Assembly: GCF_001659985.1 (NCBI RefSeq)
Contig: NZ_LYCS01000008.1
Span: forward strand, 79,219-143,218
Length of the DNA: 64,000 bases
Direction: 5' to 3'
Source: Oceanobacillus sp. Castelsardo
GTDB lineage: Bacteria; Bacillota; Bacilli; Bacillales; Amphibacillaceae
A program made the translations under genes and the position numbers. The stretch's first letter is position 1, and each line of letters opens with the position of its first letter. The notes beneath the pieces are model-generated. The model ran no database searches. It was not told the DNA's origin and worked only from the letters and a program-made list of their open reading frames with translations. This document shows positions 16,250-23,843 of the stretch, in pieces.

Positions 16250-18145
16250 TTATACTTCTGCCACTTGCACTTGTCGCTCCCTTTCGATATTTCTATGATT
16301 AAAACGAATGAGACGCATGGCATTTAAAATAACTAATAGGACACTTGCTTCATGAATGAACATTCCTGATGCTAGATGTACGGATCCCGCTAATACTCCG
16401 GCTAATAGAACAAACACAGTACCTACCGCGAAAAATGTATTTTGTTTCATATTACGAATGGTAGCTTTAGATAAAGAGTATGCATGGGAAAATTGCATTA
16501 GTTTATCCGCCATTAAGACAACATCCGCAGTTTCCATCGATACATCTGTACCACCTTCTCCCATCGCCAAACCAATATCTGCTGTAGCAATCGCAGGGGC
16601 ATCATTAATTCCATCTCCAGCCATCGCAACAACATGTCCTTCTTCCTTTAATTTCTTAACCCATTCCACTTTATTTTCTGGAAGTAATTCTGCATGGAAT
16701 TCATCTAATCCTAATTTTTTCGCAACTAGTTCTGCTGTGTGTTTGTTATCCCCTGTAAGCATGATCATTTTCTTAATTCCATTTTTGCGCATCCTGGTTA
16801 ATGCTTCTACCGCATCTTCGCGAATTTGGTCAGCGATAGAAAAGATTCCAACAATCTTCCCGTCAATAGCTGCAAAGATAGCTGTATTCCCTAATTTTTC
16901 TCGTTCAATGGCATACGCGCTTACCTCGTCCTTTATATGGATTCCGTCTGCATCCATTAATTTTTTATTACCTATTGATAAATGATTGACTCCTATCGTT
17001 ACATGAATACCATTTCCTTTCATAACTTCAACATTTGTCGGTTTAATGGACAGTTCCATACCTTTTTCGTTTGCTTTTTTTACAATCGTTCTACCTAAAT
17101 GATGTTCAGAAACAGTTTCTGCCTGAGCAACTAATCGTAATACATCCTCTTCCTCATATTCACCAAATACTTTAATATCTGTTACTTCCGGCTTTCCTTT
17201 TGTTAATGTACCAGTTTTATCAAATACAATGGTATCCACTTTGGAGAACTTATCCATTACTTCTCCACCTTTTACAAGAACACCATTTTTAGCGCCATTA
17301 CCAATTCCCGCGACGTTAGATACTGGGGCACCAATAACTAAAGCACCTGGACAGGCAACGACTAAGAAAGTAATCGCTATGTGTAAATCCCTTGTGATGA
17401 GGTACACAAGTACAGACAGAATAACAACTGCAGGTGTATATACATTGGCAAACTTATCAAGGAATTTCTCTGTTTTGGATTTAGAATCCTGTGCTTCTTC
17501 CATTAGCTCAATAATTTTAGCAAAAGTTGTGTCATCTCCAACCTTCTCTGCTATTATCTCCATGTATCCACTATCCACAATTGTTCCACTAAAGACCTTA
17601 TCATCCTTACTTTTCATTTTTGGTACAGACTCTCCAGTAACTGCCGCTTCATTTAAAGACGCTTGCCCAGAAATGACACTTCCATCAACCGGTACCTTCC
17701 CACCAGAGCGAATAATGACGTGATCCCCTACTTCTACCTTGTCAATTTCAACTGTAACTTCTTCCCCACCTCTCCAAACAACCGCTTCTTGAGGAGCCAT
17801 ATCGATTAGCTCTTTTAACGATGAACGTGTTTTCTGTAATGTACGTGCTTCGAGATAGTCACCGAATAAAAATAAGAATGTAACAACTGCGGACTCAACA
17901 TATTCACCGATAAACAATGCTCCAATTACAGCGATTGCAACGAGTAGTTCAATACTAAACACCTTCATTCGCAAAGCTTGAAATGCCTTTATGAAAATTG
18001 GAATTCCTGCTATCACTGTGGTGATAAGTAATGCTGCTTGTTTTAAAACGGTCAAATCCATAAAATGCGTAACTAACGCTAATACTAATAAGAAACCTGC
18101 AATTGCTGTAATATGATTTTTAAATTTGTTTATCTTTAATAACAT
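16250..18145 (-). CDS. P1B-type heavy-metal-transporting ATPase, CPG variant
   Basis: The 631-residue integral membrane ATPase exports or imports a soft metal. The actuator loop TGES is at 170-173, the phosphorylated Asp in DKTGT at 309-313, and AGDGINDAPA in the hinge region. The intramembrane motif is CPG (265-267) rather than CPC, and the nucleotide-domain HP motif reads SEHHLG, with His instead of Pro. The protein starts directly with membrane helices and has no HMA domain; the separate chaperone may replace it. The metal specificity is open. Transcribed on the minus strand from a promoter twin to that of the chaperone. Confidence 0.92.
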   Translation of the reverse strand: MLLKINKFKNHITAIAGFLLVLALVTHFMDLTVLKQAALLITTVIAGIPIFIKAFQALRMKVFSIELLVAIAVIGALFIGEYVESAVVTFLFLFGDYLEARTLQKTRSSLKELIDMAPQEAVVWRGGEEVTVEIDKVEVGDHVIIRSGGKVPVDGSVISGQASLNEAAVTGESVPKMKSKDDKVFSGTIVDSGYMEIIAEKVGDDTTFAKIIELMEEAQDSKSKTEKFLDKFANVYTPAVVILSVLVYLITRDLHIAITFLVVACPGALVIGAPVSNVAGIGNGAKNGVLVKGGEVMDKFSKVDTIVFDKTGTLTKGKPEVTDIKVFGEYEEEDVLRLVAQAETVSEHHLGRTIVKKANEKGMELSIKPTNVEVMKGNGIHVTIGVNHLSIGNKKLMDADGIHIKDEVSAYAIEREKLGNTAIFAAIDGKIVGIFSIADQIREDAVEALTRMRKNGIKKMIMLTGDNKHTAELVAKKLGLDEFHAELLPENKVEWVKKLKEEGHVVAMAGDGINDAPAIATADIGLAMGEGGTDVSMETADVVLMADKLMQFSHAYSLSKATIRNMKQNTFFAVGTVFVLLAGVLAGSVHLASGMFIHEASVLLVILNAMRLIRFNHRNIERERQVQVAEV

Positions 18146-18181
18146 GAAACCTCACCTTCCCTTTCTCTTCTTTCTAGTTCA

Positions 18182-18223
18182 ATCATAAATCAGATGAGGG
18201 AAAAAGAACTTGACACCGGTCAA
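18182..18223 (-). promoter_or_regulatory. Promoter with Crp/Fnr-like palindrome upstream of the P-type ATPase
   Basis: The palindrome TTGAC-N4-GTCAA (18210-18223) and a -10 TATGAT (18182-18187), both on the minus strand, have exactly the same spacing as at 16192-16233, again placing the centre at -41.5. Confidence 0.7.
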
Positions 18224-18248
18224 GTTTAGAGAGGTATTTTTATATTCA

Positions 18249-18292
18249 TAAAAAAAAAAAAAACGGGAAAGCCAAGAAAATCTGGCCTTCCC
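18249..18292 (-). terminator. Strong minus-strand terminator with no annotated gene before it
   Basis: On the minus strand GGGAAGGCCA and TGGCTTTCCC pair around an 8-base loop and run into about 14 T. It would stop a minus-strand transcript entering from above 18300, where only a tiny reading frame exists. Confidence 0.8.
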
Positions 18293-18330
18293 AATATGAG
18301 AACGAATCATGGATCAAAGGAAATTACATT

Positions 18331-18417
18331 CTAAACAAATTCTTGTCTAGATGTACTATATTTATATTCATTTAAAAACTGCTTGTATAGTTTGTCTCCC
18401 CTAAGATATACGTACAA
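18331..18417 (-). CDS. Possible 28-residue small protein
   Basis: A TTG-started frame on the minus strand encodes MYVYLRGDKLYKQFLNEYKY and eight more residues, and is followed 40 bases later by the strong terminator at 18249-18292. The composition (Tyr, Lys, Glu, Arg) looks protein-like, but the ribosome binding site is weak and I recognise no family. It could also be the end of a decayed gene, or the terminator could belong to a small RNA. Confidence 0.25.
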   Translation of the reverse strand: MYVYLRGDKLYKQFLNEYKYSTSRQEFV

Positions 18418-18472
18418 TTTCCATTAAATCATATAGATTGATATACTAAATTCTAACGAATGAGGTGAAGAA

Positions 18473-18811
18473 ATGGGGGAATTTGAAAATTTAACTAGTT
18501 TGGATAAGGTTGATACATTTATTCAAAGCTCCGAATTATCCTTTATATATATTTCAAAAAACAACTGTAGTGTTTGTCATGGACTTCTTCCTCAAGTACA
18601 AAATCTAATGAAAAAATACCCAAACATTACATTAGGTCATGTGAATGTAGATACGGTAGGAGAAATTGCCGGTCGATTTAATATTTTTACAGTTCCAGTG
18701 CTATTACTCTTTGTTAACGGCAAAGAGTATATAAGGGAAGCACGAATTGTTCATATGGATTTATTAGAACAAAAAATAGATAAAATATACAAAAATGTGG
18801 TTGGTCCATAA
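18473..18811 (+). CDS. Thioredoxin-like protein
   Basis: The 112-residue protein has a thioredoxin fold: Cys32-Ser-Val-Cys35 (NNCSVCHGLLP) and the cis-Pro loop FTVPVLLLFVNG. The redox pair CSVC differs from the CGPC of thioredoxin, and the protein resembles YdfQ/YusE-type thioredoxin-like proteins. No signal peptide is visible, so it is probably cytoplasmic. The start follows GAGGTGAAGAA. It lies alone between the metal ATPase and the ABC operon; a role in thiol balance during metal stress is only a guess. Confidence 0.85.
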   Translation: MGEFENLTSLDKVDTFIQSSELSFIYISKNNCSVCHGLLPQVQNLMKKYPNITLGHVNVDTVGEIAGRFNIFTVPVLLLFVNGKEYIREARIVHMDLLEQKIDKIYKNVVGP

Positions 18812-18820
18812 CCAACCACA
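18796..18820. terminator. Hairpin over the thioredoxin-like gene stop codon
   Basis: TGTGGTTGGT and ACCAACCACA pair around a 5-base loop; the stop codon is inside. The following T-run is poor, and the converging gene ends 7 bases away. Confidence 0.5.
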
Positions 18821-18826
18821 TCCCCT

Positions 18827-20005
18827 TTATTCAAAAGCTAGGTCATTTAAATCTAGGTATACATTTTCCAATTCTCTGTCTGCGCTCAATTTTCCTTCAT
18901 AAACTAGCTTTCCAGTCTTTTCGTCTAACACAAACAAGTTGTTTCCTTCTTCACTTGAATTAGGGATAAATATTTTTCCATCATGGAAAATCACGTTTGT
19001 ATTTCCTTCATTTAGATTTAATGTAGTCGGAACTTCAATCGTATTTAATTCCCCATCATCCATTTGATAACGAATAAACTCAAATCCACTTTTCGTTTTA
19101 TTCAAGAAATAAACGACCCCTCCATGAACATATGCAGTTTTCTCCACAAATAATCGTTCATTCGGTAAATTCATCTCTTTTAATTCATTTGTCTCGAAAT
19201 GATAAGCGAAATAATCGGAACCATCCGCTTCAAATCCATATTCTTTTTCTTTCATATGATCCAATCGGAAGACAAAATAGTCCTCTTTTCCGATTTCCAT
19301 ATCATTATTTACTTCAATTAACTCAGTCCATCCTTTATCGGAATGATCTACTTTATTTTCATAAATGATTTCATCACCAATTAAGGACCCATTTTCTATA
19401 TTAATACGGTATACATGGAAACCCTCTTCTGTTTCAGATTCATTTGGATTATGCGTATAGAAGTTTCGTGTAGTGATGATAACTTCCTTTTCATCCGCTT
19501 GAACATCTACCACATTCATATAGTTAATGTTATTTTTAGGTATCTCCACTTGAAAGTCTGTCGTTTCATTGACTTCTTTATCCAACATTTCGATTCTAAA
19601 ACCTATGTCAGATTCTATACCTAATGACCCTGCATAGATTAACCGTTTATCATCCTCAAAGAAAGCTGATGAACCCTCATTTTTTCCACGCATGAATTTG
19701 CGATAATCTGATTGTAATCTTCTTATCGTTGAGTCTTGGAAAACTTCTGTTAAATAATCAAAATAAGAAAGTTCACTTTGATAAATAGTATCTTCGGATG
19801 TAATCTTAACATTTTCCCCAATCTCTTTGTAGTTATCAAAATAGTTTCCCATAAATGTTAAGCCATTCACGACATCCTCATCACCGCCCACCTTCTCTAA
19901 ATGAAATTCTGGGTAATCAGAATTAGCAAAGGCATTTTGAATATAATAGGTTCCAATACCCAAGATAACAATTGCCGCAAGTACAATTACTTTCCAATAA
20001 CGCAT
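18827..20005 (-). CDS. Exported or membrane-anchored protein of unknown function, ABC operon member
   Basis: The 392-residue protein starts with one hydrophobic segment (residues 4-24, VIVLAAIVILGIGTYYIQ) that serves as signal anchor or signal peptide. The rest is rich in beta-type stretches and acidic residues with repeated forms such as GGVVYFLNKT, DGKIFIPNSS and EKTGKLVYEG, suggesting a beta-propeller-like fold outside the membrane. I do not recognise a named family. It is the last gene of a minus-strand operon with a GntR regulator, an ABC ATPase and a permease, and starts 14 bases after the permease stop. Confidence 0.75.
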   Translation of the reverse strand: MRYWKVIVLAAIVILGIGTYYIQNAFANSDYPEFHLEKVGGDEDVVNGLTFMGNYFDNYKEIGENVKITSEDTIYQSELSYFDYLTEVFQDSTIRRLQSDYRKFMRGKNEGSSAFFEDDKRLIYAGSLGIESDIGFRIEMLDKEVNETTDFQVEIPKNNINYMNVVDVQADEKEVIITTRNFYTHNPNESETEEGFHVYRINIENGSLIGDEIIYENKVDHSDKGWTELIEVNNDMEIGKEDYFVFRLDHMKEKEYGFEADGSDYFAYHFETNELKEMNLPNERLFVEKTAYVHGGVVYFLNKTKSGFEFIRYQMDDGELNTIEVPTTLNLNEGNTNVIFHDGKIFIPNSSEEGNNLFVLDEKTGKLVYEGKLSADRELENVYLDLNDLAFE

Positions 20006-20019
20006 TTATCTCGCCTCCT

Positions 20020-20865
20020 TTACACCGTTACTTTACGATTTAGAAGATAATGACTAACCCAAATCGAAATCCCTGTTACAATAATGCCTAAAATAACTTC
20101 TATAATGAATAATTCCTCTGGATAAAAATAGCCAAATTCAGAAAACACCATTTCTAAACTAGATGGTAATAAAAAGATAACTAGTGCAATAATACAGTAA
20201 ACTACACCAAAGATAATTCCTTTTATGCGATAACTTCTTTCAAAGAGAATGGCAGTAAACAATGTAAATACCGTCATAAAGCCAATTCCGTAATGGGCAA
20301 AAAATTGAACTAAGCTATTAGGTAGAAGCATTTGTAAACTTGCGAATCCATTAGAACTATTAATTACCTCCCTTATAGTCATATCCACTCGTAAATCTAA
20401 GGGCACAATCGTCTGAAATATGATATTTTCAATTGGTAGAAGGATTAATTGAATGCTTACTAAGCCTAAAACCATTAAGAAAATAGCACTTGCTTTTGCT
20501 AACAAAATGTTAATTCTTGCTGTCGGGAGCATTAGTAAACGATAGATAAACGTGTTTTTTCCAAACCAATCACGGTACCAAATAAAGAAGCAGTAAAAGA
20601 TTAAAGCTGCTGCACTCAATCCCACTGGTAAGATAAACCAACCAGAAATCAGAATACGAGACATGGTTAACGGCCAATACATTTCTAAAAATTGGGTTAA
20701 GCTCATAGATCCCTCAAACATCTCTCTGTTTGCCATGTCCATAAATTGGTTGGATTCCACAATAACACCAACTATTTGTGAAATGATAACAATCCCAATT
20801 AAAGTTAAATAGATCTTCATAAATCGCTTCAACTCAAAATCAACTAACTTTACATAGTTTCTCAT
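20020..20865 (-). CDS. ABC-2-type permease subunit
   Basis: The 281-residue protein has six hydrophobic segments (about residues 17-37, 60-90, 105-145, 185-210, 215-235, 245-272), as in ABC-2 permeases of the YtrC/YtrD or bacitracin-export kind. The start codon overlaps the ATPase stop by 4 bases (ATGA), so they are translationally coupled and surely form one transporter. The substrate is unknown; the operon make-up (YtrA-like regulator, ATPase, permease) is one often linked to cell-wall antibiotic or envelope stress, which is inference. Confidence 0.82.
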   Translation of the reverse strand: MRNYVKLVDFELKRFMKIYLTLIGIVIISQIVGVIVESNQFMDMANREMFEGSMSLTQFLEMYWPLTMSRILISGWFILPVGLSAAALIFYCFFIWYRDWFGKNTFIYRLLMLPTARINILLAKASAIFLMVLGLVSIQLILLPIENIIFQTIVPLDLRVDMTIREVINSSNGFASLQMLLPNSLVQFFAHYGIGFMTVFTLFTAILFERSYRIKGIIFGVVYCIIALVIFLLPSSLEMVFSEFGYFYPEELFIIEVILGIIVTGISIWVSHYLLNRKVTV

Positions 20866-21551
20866 CTCTGATAAACCTCCCTCATTACATCCACGACGGA
20901 CTTCCCTTCCAATTCCCGAACTTCTTCTGTACGAAATTCCCTTAACACTTTTCCATCATCAAGAAGTACGGCTTTATCAATTAAATGTTCAATGTCATTG
21001 ATTTCATGTGTTGTAATAATGACCCCACGATCCTCTACTAAATGACTGGTGAATACTTCCGTAATCTGTTCCCTACTAAAAATATCAATTCCCGAAAATG
21101 GTTCATCCATTAATAAATAATCCACATCAAGCCCAAGACCCAGTAACAGATTGACCTTTGCTGTGTTTCCCTTTGATAAGCTCGATATTTTCTCTTCTTC
21201 TTTCAAACGAAAAAATGAAAGTAACTCTTTAGCACGTTCTTCATTCCAACTTTTATAAAAGTCCTTCATAAACTGTAACGCTTCACCTATCTTCATTTGT
21301 GGAAGCATCGTAATAGCATCAGGAATAAACGTAATCTTTTCATACGTCTCTTTTGTTAACCTTTCGCTATCAATTAATATTTCCCCACCTTTTATCGGGG
21401 TGAGATTCATAATAGCATTCATAATTGTCGTTTTCCCCGCGCCATTTATTCCGATTAAACAAGTGATTTCTCCCTTGTTAGCTGTAAACGAAACTCCCTT
21501 AAGTACTTTTTTCAGCCCAAAGTTTTTCTTAATATCCTTTACCTCAATCAT
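20862..21551 (-). CDS. ABC transporter ATP-binding protein
   Basis: The 229-residue ATPase has Walker A GINGAGKTT (residues 33-41), a slightly divergent signature SSLSKGN in place of LSGGQ, Walker B YLLMDEPFSGID and the switch His in ITTHEINDIEHL. It is of the one-domain exporter type similar to YtrB. It follows the GntR gene by 11 bases and overlaps the permease gene. It energises transport on the inner membrane face. Confidence 0.93.
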   Translation of the reverse strand: MIEVKDIKKNFGLKKVLKGVSFTANKGEITCLIGINGAGKTTIMNAIMNLTPIKGGEILIDSERLTKETYEKITFIPDAITMLPQMKIGEALQFMKDFYKSWNEERAKELLSFFRLKEEEKISSLSKGNTAKVNLLLGLGLDVDYLLMDEPFSGIDIFSREQITEVFTSHLVEDRGVIITTHEINDIEHLIDKAVLLDDGKVLREFRTEEVRELEGKSVVDVMREVYQR

Positions 21552-21562
21552 ATTCCTACCCC

Positions 21563-21922
21563 CTATCCTTCTACATATTTTTCTTTGAGTAATCCAATAA
21601 CTTCATCCAATGAAGCATTAATTGGCCGAATAGCTGTTACAAAATTATCAATTGCCTCTGAAATCAATTCATCACGTATTCTACCAATCACTTCCTCATT
21701 CTTCGTGATTTTGCTTGGACTATTCCCCTCCGTAAAAATCAAACCAGCTTCCTCCATTTCTTTATACGCACGTTGCGCAGTATTAGGATTAATTTTCAAT
21801 TGATTGGCTAATTCTCTTCTAGATGGGATTTCCTGTCCTGGTTCATAATGTCCTGATGCTATTTGTTGTTTAAAATGCCGAATAACTTGAATATAAACAG
21901 GATCCCTTTTATTAAATTTCAT
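21563..21922 (-). CDS. GntR-family repressor, YtrA subfamily
   Basis: The 119-residue protein has an N-terminal winged helix (residues 8-75; IPSRRELANQLKINPNTAQR is the recognition region) and only a short two-helix C-terminal tail, as in the YtrA subfamily. It is the first gene of the ABC operon. Four near-identical inverted repeats TGTATTA-N6-TAATACA lie in its promoter and leader (21955-22074) and are the probable binding sites, so the operon is likely self-repressed and opened by an unknown signal. Confidence 0.92.
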   Translation of the reverse strand: MKFNKRDPVYIQVIRHFKQQIASGHYEPGQEIPSRRELANQLKINPNTAQRAYKEMEEAGLIFTEGNSPSKITKNEEVIGRIRDELISEAIDNFVTAIRPINASLDEVIGLLKEKYVEG

Positions 21923-21954
21923 AAAAACATCTCCTAAGTATGTTTTAGTTTTAA

Positions 21955-22074
21955 TGTATTATCCTCTTAATACACTTCATCCGTAAAAAATGTATTAAAC
22001 GATTAGTACACTATAACGAAACTGATGTATTAGACACTTAATACATCCCTGTTGTGTATTATATGATTAATACA
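21955..22074. promoter_or_regulatory. Four tandem operators of the GntR/YtrA-type regulator
   Basis: TGTATTA-N6-TAATACA occurs at 21955-21974, 21991-22010 (TAGTACA in the right half), 22026-22045 and 22055-22074. The centre-to-centre distances are 36, 35 and 29 bp. The last covers the -10 box; the others lie in the 5' leader. Confidence 0.88.
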
Positions 22075-22087
22075 CTTTCCTTGTCAA
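22058..22087 (-). promoter_or_regulatory. SigA-type promoter of the GntR-ABC operon
   Basis: On the minus strand a -35 TTGACA (22082-22087) and -10 TATAAT (22058-22063) are separated by 18 bp. The -10 lies within operator four. Confidence 0.82.
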
Positions 22088-22213
22088 CATTATTTCCATA
22101 AAATATTTCGACATAATATTGCCCAAGAAATATTATTTCAACAATTTATGATCATTCCCTATATTACCTTCATTCCATCATTCTTAATTGTGTTAAAATG
22201 TCTAATAATGCCT

Positions 22214-22553
22214 GTTCAAAAAGGAGGATGAAAAGGACCCAGCAGTTCGAGGCGGCCTAGCTTTGAGGCAGAAAAAAGGCATTTCTGCATAAGTGCAACT
22301 AAGGCATTCGCCGAAGAACATGGCGAACGCCAAGTTTTCTAAGAACGGAACGTATGCAATTAATACGTGGGTACGGACTTGCATAGGATGTGCTGACTTC
22401 TACGTTGCCCACAGAATAAGGAAAGCTTCCGCGGTCATACACCGCACGCAGAAAAAGCGTTTTTCTTTTTCAAGGACGTGGGCGTTCTTAGTAGAAGTCC
22501 CGCTATAGCCAACGAAGAAATGCGAAGTGTCATTTTCACCGGACTTTCTGAAC
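22214..22553 (+). repeat. Enlarged copy C of the dispersed element, with nested insertions
   Basis: The ends (GTTCAAAAAG at 22214-22223; CTTTCTGAAC at 22544-22553, one mismatch) and the inner ACGTATGCAATTAATACGTG match copies A and B. About 80 bp (22266-22343) and about 137 bp (22372-22508) of extra sequence are inserted. The first insertion holds a hairpin (GGCATTCGCC ... GGCGAACGCC) also found near 62886-62940. No transposase is encoded. Confidence 0.8.
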
Positions 22554-22591
22554 AACCACTAATAGCTTGAAGGCAAAGGAGAGTTAATTGA

Positions 22592-23359
22592 ATGAAACTA
22601 GTTTCATGGAACGTAAACGGATTACGCGCCTGTGTAAGAAAAGGATTTTTAGATTATTTCGAGCAAGTTGATGCAGATATCTTCTGCTTACAAGAAATAA
22701 AACTACAAGAAGGACAAATAGACCTTGAATTAGATGGTTATTATCAATATTGGAATTACGCTGAAAAAAAGGGGTATTCTGGAACAGCGGTTTTTACTAA
22801 ACAAAAACCATTGTCAGTTTCCTATGGCGTTGGTGACAATGAAACAGAAAATGAAGGTAGAATCATTACGTTAGAATTCGATACCTTTTATTTAGTAAAT
22901 GTATATACACCGAACGCTAAAAGAGATCTATCTAGATTAGATTACCGCTTGGAATGGGAAGATGAACTATACCATTATTTAAAACAATTGGACGAGAAAA
23001 AACCGATAATATATTGCGGAGATTTAAATGTTGCTCATCAGGAAATTGATTTAAAAAATGACAAAACCAATCACGGTAACTCTGGTTTCACAACTGAAGA
23101 ACGTGGAAAAATGACGCGTTTATTAGAATCCGGCTTTACTGACACGCTTCGTTACTTTTATCCAGATAAAGATGATATATACACATGGTGGTCCTATATG
23201 AAAACCATTCGTGAGCGGAATATAGGTTGGAGAATTGACTACTTTATTGTTTCCGAACGAATGAAGGACCTTTTAAAAGATTCCCATGTTCATTCTCATA
23301 TATTAGGAAGTGATCATTGTCCAATTATGTTGGAAATTAAGTCTTCAAACCAAGATTAG
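22592..23359 (+). CDS. exoA: Exodeoxyribonuclease III / AP endonuclease
   Basis: The 255-residue Xth-family enzyme cuts DNA at abasic sites and degrades 3' ends. Active-site motifs are complete: SWNVNGLRA (Asn7), CLQEIKLQEGQ (metal-binding Glu), YCGDLNVAH (Asp and Asn), WRIDYFIVS and GSDHCPIMLE (catalytic His). Length fits B. subtilis ExoA. The ATG follows AAAGGAGAG. The enlarged repeat at 22214-22553 lies immediately upstream. Confidence 0.96.
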   Translation: MKLVSWNVNGLRACVRKGFLDYFEQVDADIFCLQEIKLQEGQIDLELDGYYQYWNYAEKKGYSGTAVFTKQKPLSVSYGVGDNETENEGRIITLEFDTFYLVNVYTPNAKRDLSRLDYRLEWEDELYHYLKQLDEKKPIIYCGDLNVAHQEIDLKNDKTNHGNSGFTTEERGKMTRLLESGFTDTLRYFYPDKDDIYTWWSYMKTIRERNIGWRIDYFIVSERMKDLLKDSHVHSHILGSDHCPIMLEIKSSNQD

Positions 23360-23401
23360 AACAATTAGAAAAAAGGATACTGTTAATGGAGGTTGAAAAA
23401 A

Positions 23402-23800
23402 ATGAAAAAACTTATTCCGCACGTTCGCATTGAAAATTGTAAAGAAGCCATTGAATATTATCAACATATATTTGGTGGGGAAATTAAGAATACACAGTTA
23501 GCAGATGGAATTGAAATGTTTAAGGGACATGAAGGGAAATACATCCACGCAGAATTACACATGAATAAAGATTGTATTATCTATTTTGCAGACTCACTAG
23601 GCAAACAAATGATAAATGGAAATAACATTCTCTTCGGACCTGATTTAGAAAGTGAAGAGGAGATAAATAAAATTTACAATGATTTATCCCAAGAAGGTGA
23701 AATCCAAATGGAGTTACAAGACACCTTTTGGGGCGCTAAACATGCAATAGTGAAAGATAAATACGGAATCGCATGGGAATTAAACTATACGAAAAAATAA
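23402..23800 (+). CDS. VOC-family protein, PhnB-like
   Basis: The 132-residue protein has the vicinal-oxygen-chelate / glyoxalase fold as in PhnB-like proteins: IPHVRIENCKEAIEYYQHIFGG at the start (written here in part as HVRIENCKEAIEYY) and WGAKHAIVKDKYGIAWELNY at the end. Functions in this group vary and none can be set here. I chose the ATG at 23402 because GGAGG (23388-23392) is correctly spaced; the TTG at 23393 touches it. It may be co-transcribed with exoA, 42 bases upstream. Confidence 0.85.
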   Translation: MKKLIPHVRIENCKEAIEYYQHIFGGEIKNTQLADGIEMFKGHEGKYIHAELHMNKDCIIYFADSLGKQMINGNNILFGPDLESEEEINKIYNDLSQEGEIQMELQDTFWGAKHAIVKDKYGIAWELNYTKK

Positions 23801-23806
23801 TTTGGA

Positions 23807-23837
23807 AAAGCACTCAATTCTTATTCTTGAGTGCTTT
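23807..23837. terminator. Hairpin between convergent VOC and MBL genes
   Basis: AAAGCACTCAA and TTGAGTGCTTT pair around a 9-base loop. A T-rich stretch (CATTTAT) follows. Confidence 0.65.
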
Positions 23838-23843
23838 CATTTA

